Positions 10,110 to 18,175 of a DNA stretch of 63,926 bases are shown one piece after another. The notes beneath the pieces were generated by a model. It worked only from the letters and a program-made list of their open reading frames with translations. It was not told the DNA's origin and did no database searches. The translations under genes and the position numbers were made by a program. This DNA is from an uncultured Pseudomonadales bacterium (GTDB lineage Bacteria > Pseudomonadota > Gammaproteobacteria > Pseudomonadales > Pseudohongiellaceae): assembly GCA_949372635.1 (NCBI GenBank), contig CASIAB010000013.1:1-63926 (forward strand). Reading direction: 5' to 3'. The stretch's first letter is position 1; the number at the start of each line of letters is the position of its first letter.

Positions 10110-10553
10110 TAAAATATCCTTGGCAAGCTTGGGCATTGGTCCTGCCTGAAGAGGGATAAAGTACGTTAAATAGGAGCAATAGATCAACCACTATTGGGAT
10201 TGCCAAAAAGGCAAGCAGTGAAGATCTCAAACTCAATTATGTTGACGAAAAGATTAAGTTTGAGTAATTGAAGGGCAGTCAGAAATCAGATGCCGTATGG
10301 ATCGAGGATAGCCTGATACAACAAGCGCTTCGAAGTAGCATGAACTTTCGGCAGAATGCTGCTCAACTGTTGAATCATGCCGCTGAGCACCAGATTTTCA
10401 ATTGGATCAGTCTAGAACTAGGCACCGGCGCCGCCGCCCAGTAGAATAAGGCTCAGTTACTATGCTACATCTTGTCGCTATTTATAAATTGTGCTGGCAT
10501 GACGAATAAGCTACCTTTCAGTCATTGTGATTAAAATATCCGCGGTGCTACTC
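10110..10553. other. Intergenic stretch between divergent genes, with one doubtful 58-codon frame
   Basis: This 444-base region separates two divergent genes and must hold both promoters, but I cannot fix them. A stop-free frame on the plus strand from a TTG at 10268 to a TAG at 10442 reads like protein (for example WIEDSLIQQALRSS and FNWISLELGTG). It has no ribosome site and no recognisable homology, so it may be a gene remnant. Nothing else stands out. Confidence 0.3.
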
Positions 10554-11579
10554 ATGAAAAAAGCAATAATAGCGTTTCCAAGACTTACAGCGCTGGCAGT
10601 GGCCTGTGCCTTTTCTACGGTGGCCTTAGCTGCCGAAGACTATGTCGCTCCGCGCACTCAGTGGGGTCAGCCCGATTTGCAGGGGGTCTGGAATTTTTCT
10701 TCCAACACGCCCATGCAGCGTCCATCTCGCTTTGGCGATCGTCAGTTCCTTACACCTAAGGAAGTCAGGGAAATCGCTGAACAGCGAGCAGCAAGAGATG
10801 CCTCTAACGATGGTGCGATAGCCGTTGAGGGTGTTGACGGCTCCTACAACGATTTTTGGGTCGAGAATGCCGGTATTGGCGGTAATATGCGTACCTCGCA
10901 TATTGTCTATCCGGTAAATGGCAAACTTCCAGCTCTTAGAGAGGGCGTTATAGCTAACCAAGGAGTATACGGCGGAGATACGACTGGTGAGTCTCGCCCG
11001 GTACGAATCTCAGCTGGCGGCATTGGCACGGATGGTCCAGAGGATCGCGGGCTTTCAGAGCGTTGCCTAATTGGTTTCAATTCGGGACCTCCCTTTATAC
11101 CGAGTTTGTACAATAATAATGTGCAAATTTTTCAGACCAAAGATACGGCAGTCATCCTCACAGAAATGATTCACGATGCGCGTTTAGTCCCTCTTGTCGA
11201 TACGCCTAGTGAGATGGGCTCACTTAACGATAACGTGCGACTTTGGATGGGAGATTCGCGTGGCTATTGGGAAGGGGAGACACTCGTTGTCCAGACGCGA
11301 AATTTCAATGGCTTGGCTTCGAGTTTCGGCCAGGCCGGAACCTCAAAAGATAAACTGCTTACAGAGCGCTTCACTCGCAGGGGCACTTACACGGTAGATT
11401 ATGAATTCACTGTCGATGACCCATCAACCTATATCGACAAATTTACGGCCATTGTACCCATGACCAAAGTGGCAGGTCTGCTCTATGAGTATGCCTGCCA
11501 TGAAGGTAACTATGGCATGGTAAATATTTTGCGCGGAGCAAGAGTGCAAGATGCGTTAGCGGAATCCGAAGCGCAGTAA
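10554..11579 (+). CDS. Exported protein of uncharacterised YEYACHEGNY family, member A
   Basis: A 341-residue protein. I prefer the ATG at 10554 over a GTG 27 bases upstream because it gives a compact Sec signal peptide ending VALA before AEDYV. No strong ribosome site is visible for either. It shares an ordered motif set with the genes at 12413, 20366 and 45542: a GQPDLQGVW strand after the signal, an ERC cysteine, EMIHDARLVPL, WMGDSRGYWEGETLVV, a VDDPSTY turn and the terminal YEYACHEGNYGM. Two cysteines (ERC and YAC) are shared and could form a disulfide. I know of no named function. The GxW start and strand-rich pattern suggest a secreted beta-barrel; this is inference. Confidence 0.82.
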   Translation: MKKAIIAFPRLTALAVACAFSTVALAAEDYVAPRTQWGQPDLQGVWNFSSNTPMQRPSRFGDRQFLTPKEVREIAEQRAARDASNDGAIAVEGVDGSYNDFWVENAGIGGNMRTSHIVYPVNGKLPALREGVIANQGVYGGDTTGESRPVRISAGGIGTDGPEDRGLSERCLIGFNSGPPFIPSLYNNNVQIFQTKDTAVILTEMIHDARLVPLVDTPSEMGSLNDNVRLWMGDSRGYWEGETLVVQTRNFNGLASSFGQAGTSKDKLLTERFTRRGTYTVDYEFTVDDPSTYIDKFTAIVPMTKVAGLLYEYACHEGNYGMVNILRGARVQDALAESEAQ

Positions 11580-11601
11580 TAATATGTTTTGGGAGAGACT
11601 A

Positions 11602-11638
11602 ATGGGGTTTGAGTAGTAGTTACTCTGGCCCTATTTTT
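11602..11638 (+). terminator. Probable intrinsic terminator after family member A
   Basis: A hairpin with GAGTA at 11611-11615 paired to TACTC at 11621-11625, extended by wobble pairs and by ATGGGG against CCCTAT. It is followed by TTTTTG. It would end the transcript of the gene at 10554, leaving the gene at 11681 with its own promoter. Confidence 0.55.
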
Positions 11639-11680
11639 GTTTAGACAGCAAGTATGTAATACAACCAAATAGAGAATGTT

Positions 11681-12199
11681 ATGAAATTCTTTAGAAGAGC
11701 AATCATCATAGCAATTTGTCTGCTACTGATTCCAATCGCGGCAGTCGCGACTGCCGGTGCCAAGCAGCGGTTTGAGGACGGCCCGAATCGCGTCTTCTCA
11801 GGCGGAGCCCTTGTAGCCGGTGAGCTGCATTTAGGTCCCGATCCAGATTGGAGTTTCGTAAGCGAGATTCCGACAATAGAGATGCAGTTGCTTGATCCTG
11901 CGCAATCTCGTCGCATCTGGATTGCCGAGTATGAAAATAAGATCTACATCTGGTCGGGCTACATGGGTAATCCAATCGGACGAATTTGGAAACAGTGGCC
12001 GATACAGGCGGAGCGCGATGGCCGCGCGGTAATTCGCATCAACGGTGTGCGTTATGAGCGCCAACTGCAACGCATACAGTCAGGTGATGTGCTCGATGGG
12101 TTGACTGCTACTATCACCGGGAAGTATCCGTCGGCGACGACTCGTGCCGCGGTCGAAGCAGGCGATGTGTGGGTATTCGAAGCAGCGCCTCGAAGTTAG
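11681..12199 (+). CDS. Membrane-anchored split-barrel-like protein, uncharacterised (member 1)
   Basis: A 172-residue protein with an N-terminal membrane anchor (about residues 5-25) and a small periplasmic domain. The pattern IEMQLLDPAQSRRIWI, YENKIYIWSGYMG and GRIWKQWP is shared closely with the gene at 54886 (IQTLKPTTSRTVWVP, DGELFIVSGYMN, GKLWKQWP). The topology of a strand, a short loop, then a D/E-x-(I/L)-(Y/F)-I-x-SGY strand resembles the split-barrel folds of pyridoxamine-oxidase or deazaflavin-nitroreductase type, but I see no cofactor motif, so this is inference. It sits between two YEYACHEGNY family genes, as its paralogue sits beside a short member of that family. Confidence 0.7.
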   Translation: MKFFRRAIIIAICLLLIPIAAVATAGAKQRFEDGPNRVFSGGALVAGELHLGPDPDWSFVSEIPTIEMQLLDPAQSRRIWIAEYENKIYIWSGYMGNPIGRIWKQWPIQAERDGRAVIRINGVRYERQLQRIQSGDVLDGLTATITGKYPSATTRAAVEAGDVWVFEAAPRS

Positions 12200-12256
12200 A
12201 AAGGGGAATAAAATGAATGTAGATAGAGATTAGATAACTCCCCAAGGATTTTGAGC

Positions 12257-12385
12257 ATGAAAAATTTTTACATTTTTACCGGGGTTGCTGTTGTAGTTAC
12301 GATTCTTGCCGTGCTGTTTGTACCCGGTGTTGATGATTATGTGGAGCGCACTTTTCAGGTATATCTGGGTCGCGCCGCGCGCTAG
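12257..12385 (+). CDS. 42-residue single-span membrane peptide
   Basis: A short gene with an AAGGA ribosome site at 12244-12248 and an ATG at 12257. The product starts MKNFYIFTGVAVVVTILAV, forms one transmembrane helix of about 20 residues, and ends in a charged tail (VERTFQVYLGRAAR). It lies 57 bases after the split-barrel-like gene and 27 before the next family member, so it probably belongs to the same operon. I do not recognise it. Good translation signals and a coherent helix support a real gene. Confidence 0.6.
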   Translation: MKNFYIFTGVAVVVTILAVLFVPGVDDYVERTFQVYLGRAAR

Positions 12386-12412
12386 ACGCTATTCTTTATG
12401 GAGGTAGGAGCT

Positions 12413-13408
12413 ATGATGATTAATTTAATTCAGCTCAAACTGACTACAACAAAGATTCTAAGCCAGCTAATTTTCGTAGTGGCTTGTTGCAGTTCTGCTG
12501 TTGCTCAGTCTGATTGGACACCAAATATTCTTGCTGATGGGCAACCTGATATCGGTGGTATGTGGAATAACGTAGGGGCTACAGCGACACCGCTGGAGCT
12601 GCCGGAACAATTTCAGGGGCGCGAGCCAAGTCAGGAAGAAATTGCGGACCTTATAAGAACTAGAGATGAAGCCAGGAAATCGGATACTTGGACAGGATTC
12701 GAGGATAGTAGTGGCGTGGGTGCCTACGAAAATTACTGGTTCGATTGGTACTGGTCCGATGCGGTTGCCGATGCGCCAGCCCTGATCGTGAAGCCGCGTA
12801 ACGGAGTTCGTCCCGCCTTAACAGAAAAAGCGAAAGCGATTGCCGCCTTCAACGTGGAGCATGAACATGATTCCGCAGGCAATGTAGAATCGGGTGATCG
12901 GTGTCTTTCTCGTGGTGTATTCGGGATGATGATGCCTACCGCCTACAATAATGGGAAACTCATTGTGCAGGCTCCTGGCTACGTCGTTATCCATAGCGAA
13001 ATGATTCACAACGCTCGCATCATTCCCATAGACGCAGGTCCGCATCTACACGAAAATATTTCTCAGGTAGAAGGTGATCCTCGAGGCCACTGGCGTGGCA
13101 ATACACTTTATGTAGAATCTACAAACTTTGACTACGTGGGCAATATGCGCGCTCCAGGTACGCCGGGTCCCGGTAATGCTCCACAACATCCTGGCCGTAC
13201 GATGATAGAGACATTTGCTATGATGGATGAAAACACACTGCGCTACACATTGACCGTTGATGATCCTCAAACTTATTCAGAGCCTTGGACCGTAGCTTTC
13301 CCTTACGCACGCGATAGTGAATATACTCAGTACGAGTATGCGTGTCATGAGGGAAACTACGCTATGGAGAGCCGCTTAAGCGGCGCGAGAGTGCAGGAAA
13401 AAAATTAA
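12413..13408 (+). CDS. Exported protein of uncharacterised YEYACHEGNY family, member B
   Basis: A 331-residue secreted protein. The ATG at 12413 is chosen because GGAGG at 12401-12405 is correctly spaced for it; an ATG at 12398 would overlap that site. The signal peptide ends near SSAVAQ. Family motifs in order are GQPDIGGMW, DRC, EMIHNARIIPI, GDPRGHWRGNTLYV, VDDPQTY and YEYACHEGNYAM. It is the most divergent of the four long members in the centre. It lies in the same strand block as the split-barrel-like gene and the small membrane peptide, which suggests a functional link. The function is unknown. Confidence 0.82.
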   Translation: MMINLIQLKLTTTKILSQLIFVVACCSSAVAQSDWTPNILADGQPDIGGMWNNVGATATPLELPEQFQGREPSQEEIADLIRTRDEARKSDTWTGFEDSSGVGAYENYWFDWYWSDAVADAPALIVKPRNGVRPALTEKAKAIAAFNVEHEHDSAGNVESGDRCLSRGVFGMMMPTAYNNGKLIVQAPGYVVIHSEMIHNARIIPIDAGPHLHENISQVEGDPRGHWRGNTLYVESTNFDYVGNMRAPGTPGPGNAPQHPGRTMIETFAMMDENTLRYTLTVDDPQTYSEPWTVAFPYARDSEYTQYEYACHEGNYAMESRLSGARVQEKN

Positions 13409-13609
13409 TTCTTTTGTGATCCTCGGTTTCTGCTCTTGCGCTAAAATTATTGTTTTAGCTGCCGCTCTCGCCGTAGTAGCAGATCGGCTGTTTTGCGAAA
13501 CCTGACCAGTGGCAATTGCCCCTTTCAGCACTAGTGTTAATTGATCTTCAAGCAGCTCGGCCTCGATACATCGCTCTGTTGCTAGGCAAGAATCTGTTGT
13601 AATCTTGGT
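13409..13609 (-). pseudogene. Possible relic of a TetR-type regulator C-terminus
   Basis: On the minus strand this stretch is free of stops and reads like the ligand-binding end of a TetR repressor: a DSCLATERC segment where many TetR proteins have GCL, then LLEDQLTLVLKGAIATGQV, a helix typical of the last domain. There is no start codon, no HTH-encoding part and no ribosome site. The frame runs on into the 3' end of the preceding gene. I read it as the remains of a lost regulator, with low confidence. Confidence 0.33.
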
Positions 13610-13675
13610 GCCGAATATTTGGGAAAAAAGTTGTAAAACTAATCATCAATAACAATCATAGAAAAGGAAACACGC

Positions 13676-14164
13676 ATGAAACGCTTAATTTTGACTCTCC
13701 TAGCACTTCCTGGCTTTATTACTTCAACAGCATTCGCACAGGAATACGTAGCAATCGAAATGGAGATCGATGTCGATAAACCCGCCGCCGAAGTTTGGTC
13801 CAAGGTTGGTGGCTACTGTGATATTAGCGAATGGCTTAGTCTGCCGTGCGAGATCACTTCAGGTGATGGCGCTCTAGGTACAGTACGCTCGCTATTAGGC
13901 GGCAGAATTCTCGAGATTCTCGTTGCTGAGACTGAGTTGTCTTATGGCTACACACAGCCGGCGCCGGAAGATGGGTTCTACGATCACTACCATGGTTTCC
14001 TTGAAGCGCGACCTACAGGCGCGAGCAGCTCCAAGCTGCTGTACACACTGATGTTGGATGTCTCAAATTTGGAAGATCAGACAGCTAAGGATGCAAATGT
14101 CGCACAACGACGTGGCATGTTCGAAGGAGCACTAGTTGCGATGAAGGAGTTAGCTGAAAAATAA
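13676..14164 (+). CDS. Exported SRPBCC-fold (START/polyketide-cyclase-like) protein
   Basis: A 162-residue protein with a Sec signal peptide ending STAFA. The remainder shows the SRPBCC pattern: a starting strand IEMEIDVDKPAAEVWSKV, the WLSLPCEIT segment, GALGTVRSLLGG, a central strand with SYGYTQPAP, and a long C-terminal helix (RRGMFEGALVAMKELAE). This fold binds hydrophobic ligands in a deep cavity. Export of an SRPBCC domain suggests a lipid or small-molecule carrier in the periplasm; the ligand is unknown. GGAA precedes the start. A bidirectional terminator follows. Confidence 0.75.
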   Translation: MKRLILTLLALPGFITSTAFAQEYVAIEMEIDVDKPAAEVWSKVGGYCDISEWLSLPCEITSGDGALGTVRSLLGGRILEILVAETELSYGYTQPAPEDGFYDHYHGFLEARPTGASSSKLLYTLMLDVSNLEDQTAKDANVAQRRGMFEGALVAMKELAEK

Positions 14165-14184
14165 ATTCTAGGTTTTGGAAGAAG

Positions 14185-14215
14185 AGGCGGAGAGTTTACT
14201 CTTACCGCCTTTTTG
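14185..14215. terminator. Bidirectional intrinsic terminator between convergent genes
   Basis: AGGCGG at 14185-14190 pairs with CCGCCT at 14205-14210. An inner AGAG/CTCT stem extends it. It is followed by TTTTTGG on the plus strand. It separates the SRPBCC gene from the convergent DUF1080 gene, whose stop lies only eight bases further on. Confidence 0.75.
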
Positions 14216-14217
14216 GT

Positions 14218-14826
14218 TTACAGCTCTTTAATTACCACTTTGCGAAAACGCAGGACACCGCGACCCCATTGTAAGGCTATCGGCCCGCTTGAAAGTAGAT
14301 TATCGTATACATCTACTGTTCGTCTGCCATTAAGCTCTACCACTAAGTGATTACCGTCTAAAGTAATAACGAACACATTCCAACTGTTCCCGGCTGTAGG
14401 CCTAGGCTCTTCTACCGGAGCAATGTGAACTATAGCGCCGGTACCAAATGAGGGATCGCCGCGCTGATCGAATACATTCGCTTCATAACAAGTACGATCT
14501 GTAATCTGATTTGCATCTTCGCAGCGCATATAGATGCCGCTATTGGAGTCGTTGCTTGCCCAGAATTCTACACGCAATGAAAAATCGCTATAACTGTTCT
14601 TGCTGACTAGCCAGGATGCACCGCTACCCTCGGTTGCCTGAATAGCATTGTTTTCGGCAGACCAATTCGCATCACCGACGATGTTGAAATTCTCCATTCC
14701 CTGCGTTCCATCTATTAGAGTTACCCAATCGTTGTCAGCTGCCTGAATGGCAGAGGTTGCTAATACTATAGATACACAAGCAAAGAGTAGGCTGATGTAT
14801 TTCGCTAATTTGTAGACTGATCTCAT
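14218..14826 (-). CDS. Exported DUF1080 (3-keto-disaccharide hydrolase-like) protein
   Basis: A 202-residue protein with an N-terminal signal peptide ending near SAIQAAD. The domain matches the concanavalin-like DUF1080 pattern: WVTLIDGTQGMENF, then a YSDFSLRVEFWAS strand, SNSGIYMRCED, TCYEANVFDQRGD, a WNVFVITLDGNHLVVELNG segment and GPIALQWGRGVLRFRKV. DUF1080 proteins have been linked to hydrolysis of 3-keto-glycosides and are common in carbohydrate-degrading bacteria. AGGAGA precedes the start. A link to the sugar-oxidising PQQ enzymes in the window is plausible, but it is inference. Confidence 0.83.
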   Translation of the reverse strand: MRSVYKLAKYISLLFACVSIVLATSAIQAADNDWVTLIDGTQGMENFNIVGDANWSAENNAIQATEGSGASWLVSKNSYSDFSLRVEFWASNDSNSGIYMRCEDANQITDRTCYEANVFDQRGDPSFGTGAIVHIAPVEEPRPTAGNSWNVFVITLDGNHLVVELNGRRTVDVYDNLLSSGPIALQWGRGVLRFRKVVIKEL

Positions 14827-15189
14827 CGCATACTTCTCCTAAATGGTTCTAACAATGTTCAAACTAGAGACTAAAAGGTCTTGCGCGAAAAAGCTATGTC
14901 TCTAGCGTTCTATTTAGCTAAGGTTTGTAAGCATTTTTCTAGTGATTCTCCTTCTCCTTCGATAGTGGATTCATCATTCTGGGAGAAGCGCTGCGACGTA
15001 TAACTTTATGTATAGCTCCATACTCTTACTCGGACCGAACACTATTCCTCGGGCATATGGACTATATCAGTGGGTATTAGCAGAGGATGGGTCTATTTTC
15101 AGTAGAAGTTTGCTACTCTAGATTTGCCGGAACCGGATTCGGCCAAAAATGTGTCCCAAGACGTGTTTAATAATAAGAAGGAATACACC
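14827..15189. other. Intergenic region upstream of PQQ dehydrogenase
   Basis: This 363-base region lies between divergent genes. It should hold promoters for the DUF1080 gene and for the PQQ dehydrogenase, but no operator symmetry or clear -35/-10 pair convinces me. AAGGAA at its right end serves the start at 15190. Confidence 0.4.
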
Positions 15190-16962
15190 ATGCCATTCTT
15201 TAGCCCTTTCAACCGCTGTCTATCTGCTGCTCAAAGCTTAGCAGCGGCATTTTTACTGTTAAGCGCCTTCGCTGCCGTGGCCCAGCCACAGGCACTGTTG
15301 AACAACTACACGCCGGTCACGCTGGAAGAGCTAGCTGATCCGCCGGCTAGCGATTGGTTGATGTGGCGCGGCACGCCGAATAACTGGGGTCACAGCCCGC
15401 TGGATCAGATCAACAAAGACAACGTAGACAGCCTGCGTCTAGCTTGGTCCTGGACTATGGAGCCGGGTAAGCAAGAAACCACGCCACTAGTGCATGATGG
15501 CATAATGTTCCTGCCACAGGCCTGTGATTTCATTGAGGCGGTAGATGCGACCGATGGCACACCACTTTGGGAATACAGAAGAGCAACCGTCGATCATGTT
15601 GCGCCGCTTTCTTGTGCGAATCGTAATGGGACTCTTTACAAAGATCAGTTAATTATAGCCACTCGGGACGCCTATATTGTTTCCTTGAACGCTACCAGTG
15701 GTGAAGTAACCTGGGAGCAAAAGATTGGCGATTGGACGGTTGGCCAGCATTACTCAGGTGGACCACAGGTGTTTAATGGCAAGGTCATTACCGGCATGTC
15801 CGGTTGCTACTATATCAATACTAGCTGTTGGATTACCGCCCACGATGCCGACACGGGCGAGGAATTATGGCGTACCAACACAGTACCGAAGATCGGTGAG
15901 CCAAACGGTGAGAGCTGGGGGGATGTGCCTAACGAGCAACGTCGCGGCGGTTCGGCTTGGATGCCGGCGAGCTTCGATCCCGAACTCAATCTCATTTTTA
16001 TAGGTGTGGCTGTGCCCATTCCCTGGGGAGAAATCCAGCGCGGCACTCGCGGGGGCGATGTCTTGTACACTAACTCCACTCTGGCACTGGAGGCAGAGAC
16101 CGGAGAGATAGAATGGTACTTTCAATATATTCCTGCAGGCAATTGGGATCAGGATCATCCCTTTGAAAGGCTTATCGTAGAAACCGAAGTCACGCCAGAT
16201 GCCGATGCAGTCTCTTGGATGAATCCAAATATAGCATCAAGCGAACGTAGAAAAGTCATAACAGGTATTCCTGGTAAGCCGGGTATTGTGTGGACGTTAG
16301 ATGCAGCCACAGGCGATTTTCTCTGGGCAACAGAGACCAATTACCAAAACATAATCGTTGGCGTAGACGTAGAAGGGCGCAAGGGAATAACGAATCCGGA
16401 AATAGACATCACTGAGATCGGGCAACAGAAGCTTGTTTGCCCAACCACCCAGGGCGGCATTAACTGGAACTCGGTAGGCTATAGCCCACAAACCAATTCG
16501 TTGTACACACCAACGAATAACACGTGCATGAATTTTGCCCTAAGGCCAGTGGAGCCAACCGTAGGTCTACACCATGCCTCGGCTAGAAGCAGCGTGGATA
16601 TTGGGCCTGAAGATACGGGTCAGGTTGGACAGTTTGCCTCCATAGATGTAGCAACTGGAGAGACACTCTGGACCTATAATCAACGAGCCGGCATAGGCGG
16701 TTCAGTCTTAACAACGGGCGGGGGGCTTGTTTTCGTCTCGGATGATGCCAGGCGATTTCGTGCCTTTGATGCCGACAACGGCGACATTCTCTGGGAACAA
16801 GTTCTCAACTCTACAGCCGGCGGCTTCCCGGTGAGCTATAGCGTCGAAGGGGTGCAGTATATTGCGATAGCGGCAGGCGAAGGAGTTAACTATCGACGCC
16901 ACACTCCAGAGATTCGTCAGCGCGGTGGCGGCAACACTTTGTATGTGTTTCGATTGCCATAG
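15190..16962 (+). CDS. PQQ-dependent alcohol-type dehydrogenase (quinoprotein), exported
   Basis: A 590-residue quinoprotein. The ATG at 15190 follows AAGGAA and gives a Sec signal ending AAVAQ; an upstream TTG at 15124 lacks both. It has the eight-bladed propeller of the methanol/ethanol dehydrogenase family: WLMWRGTPNNWGHSPLDQIN at the start, repeated AxDADTGEELW docking motifs, TGMSGCYY, a late TGGGLVFVSD and a closing GGNTLYVFRLP. There is no cytochrome c domain. At the catalytic position it reads N-W-D-Q-D (D320 and D322); the extra Asp two residues on is the feature that marks lanthanide-type enzymes such as XoxF. It probably oxidises an alcohol in the periplasm. The gene at 29650 is a paralogue. 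Confidence 0.9.
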   Translation: MPFFSPFNRCLSAAQSLAAAFLLLSAFAAVAQPQALLNNYTPVTLEELADPPASDWLMWRGTPNNWGHSPLDQINKDNVDSLRLAWSWTMEPGKQETTPLVHDGIMFLPQACDFIEAVDATDGTPLWEYRRATVDHVAPLSCANRNGTLYKDQLIIATRDAYIVSLNATSGEVTWEQKIGDWTVGQHYSGGPQVFNGKVITGMSGCYYINTSCWITAHDADTGEELWRTNTVPKIGEPNGESWGDVPNEQRRGGSAWMPASFDPELNLIFIGVAVPIPWGEIQRGTRGGDVLYTNSTLALEAETGEIEWYFQYIPAGNWDQDHPFERLIVETEVTPDADAVSWMNPNIASSERRKVITGIPGKPGIVWTLDAATGDFLWATETNYQNIIVGVDVEGRKGITNPEIDITEIGQQKLVCPTTQGGINWNSVGYSPQTNSLYTPTNNTCMNFALRPVEPTVGLHHASARSSVDIGPEDTGQVGQFASIDVATGETLWTYNQRAGIGGSVLTTGGGLVFVSDDARRFRAFDADNGDILWEQVLNSTAGGFPVSYSVEGVQYIAIAAGEGVNYRRHTPEIRQRGGGNTLYVFRLP

Positions 16963-16971
16963 TGCAAAAAA

Positions 16972-17047
16972 TGGAGCGGGCGACGAGATTCAAAATCGCG
17001 ACAACTAGCTTGGGAAGCTAGAGCTCTACCAACTGAGCTACACCCGC
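16972..17047 (-). tRNA. tRNA-Gly (anticodon CCC) with unusual T-arm
   Basis: Read on the minus strand, this gives a full cloverleaf. The acceptor stem is GCGGGTG/CGCCCGC with discriminator T and an encoded CCA. The D-arm is GCTC/GAGC, the anticodon stem CTAGC/GCTAG, and the loop TTCCCAA, so the anticodon is CCC (Gly). The T-arm is odd: positions 53-56 read T-T-T-T instead of G-T-T-C, so the 53-61 pair is T-C and C56 is lost. It ends ten bases after the PQQ dehydrogenase gene, in the opposite direction. It may be a weakened tRNA or contain a sequence error. Confidence 0.85.
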
Positions 17048-17130
17048 TTAGATTTTTACGTGACGAACCATGATTCTGCGTCATTTAACTTTGAATGGGA
17101 ATGCAAAAATTCAGTTTGGGAGTAGTAAGT

Positions 17131-17485
17131 ATGAGAAACGACAAGACTGTAAAGTGGGTAGCGATTGGAGTAGGCGTGTTTTTTTGGTCTACGTAGGTTC
17201 TATCGTTTGGTTCGACGTTCGACTTGGCTACAACCAACCACAGGGCAGCGCCGCAATAGTCATAGCAACGTTTAGTGACGGAAACGAACGCCATGAAAGT
17301 GTGTTGAGGCTTGAAAAGATCGATGGCCGCGTGCGTGGTACAACCATGCGATCAATAATCCGAGCGTCGAAGTAAAGTTGCCGGGTTAAGATTCGTTCGA
17401 AGATTATTTGGTAGTACTATTGAAAGGGAGCGAGGAAGAATATATCAGAGAGGCCTACAACTTCGATTTTGAATTTAGATTTTGA
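17131..17485 (+). pseudogene. Decayed gene for a small membrane-anchored split-barrel-like protein
   Basis: An ATG at 17131 with an upstream GGGAG starts MRNDKTVKWVAIGVGVFF, then the frame breaks at a run of seven T. The next frame continues sensibly (VGSIVWFDVRLGYNQPQGSA, then LRLEKIDGRVRG). A second break near 17335 leads into a third frame reading WYNHAINNPSVEVKLPG, an in-frame TAA, and DSFEDYLVVLLKGSEEEYI. The anchor-plus-small-domain layout and the NHAINNPSVEVKL strand resemble deazaflavin-nitroreductase-like barrels and, more loosely, the genes at 11681 and 54886. Two frame changes of the same sense plus a stop indicate real decay rather than one sequencing slip. Confidence 0.6.
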
Positions 17486-17509
17486 ACGTGTTTTCCTCCG
17501 CGATATTAT

Positions 17510-17527
17510 CTGCGGCTCGATCCGCAG
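17510..17527. other. Short hairpin without T-run upstream of carbonic anhydrase gene
   Basis: CTGCGG at 17510-17515 and CCGCAG at 17522-17527 form a perfect six-base stem with a six-base loop, about 45 bases before the gene at 17573. No T-run follows, so it may be a weak terminator of the decayed gene or an element in the leader. Confidence 0.35.
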
Positions 17528-17572
17528 GCGTAACTAAAATCTGAAGTACTAAGTTAATTAAGGAAGAGAAGT

Positions 17573-18097
17573 ATGTTGTACAGTTTGGGCGAGAATAAGA
17601 TTGAGATTACGGGCAAAGATTTTTACGTTGCCCCAAGTGCTGACGTAATAGGAAATGTACGATTGGAAAACAACGCTAGCGTCTGGTTCAACGCAGTAAT
17701 TCGCGGCGACAACGAACTTATTACCATTGGTGAGAGTTCAAATGTACAGGATTGCTCTGTGCTACATTCTGACGTAGGTTTTCCGCTTACAATCGGCAAG
17801 AACGTCACCATAGGTCACAAGGTGATGCTACACGGTTGCACCATAGGCGATAACTCGCTTATCGGTATCAATGCCGTTGTGCTTAATGGCGCGAAAATTG
17901 GTAGAAACTGCCTTGTCGGCGCGAACAGCTTGGTTACTGAGGGCAAAGAGATTCCCGATGGGTCTCTAGTGATGGGATCTCCTGCTAAAGTAGTAAAGAC
18001 TTTATCTGCACAGCAGCAGATTGGGTTGGCTAGGAGTGCCGAGGTTTATGTTGCTAAGTTTAAACAGTTTAAGGCAGAGTTACGGCCGGACGATTGA
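17573..18097 (+). CDS. Gamma-type carbonic anhydrase-like hexapeptide-repeat protein (YrdA family)
   Basis: A 174-residue left-handed beta-helix protein with repeated hexapeptides ([21 protein letters not shown] onward, quoted here as [29 protein letters not shown] and KIGRNCLVG). The three zinc-ligand histidines of the gamma carbonic anhydrase family are present in VLHSD and GHKVMLHG. These trimers bind a metal between subunits; many bacterial YrdA-like members have low or unproven CO2-hydrating activity. AAGGAAGAG precedes the ATG. Cytoplasmic. Length matches the family. It forms a short same-strand pair with the flavin reductase gene. Confidence 0.92.
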   Translation: MLYSLGENKIEITGKDFYVAPSADVIGNVRLENNASVWFNAVIRGDNELITIGESSNVQDCSVLHSDVGFPLTIGKNVTIGHKVMLHGCTIGDNSLIGINAVVLNGAKIGRNCLVGANSLVTEGKEIPDGSLVMGSPAKVVKTLSAQQQIGLARSAEVYVAKFKQFKAELRPDD

Positions 18098-18175
18098 CAA
18101 CCGGTCTAACAAATAACATCGATTAATTCTGTATTTATCGGTCTCTTTAACCACTCACTATAGAACTTTAATAAT

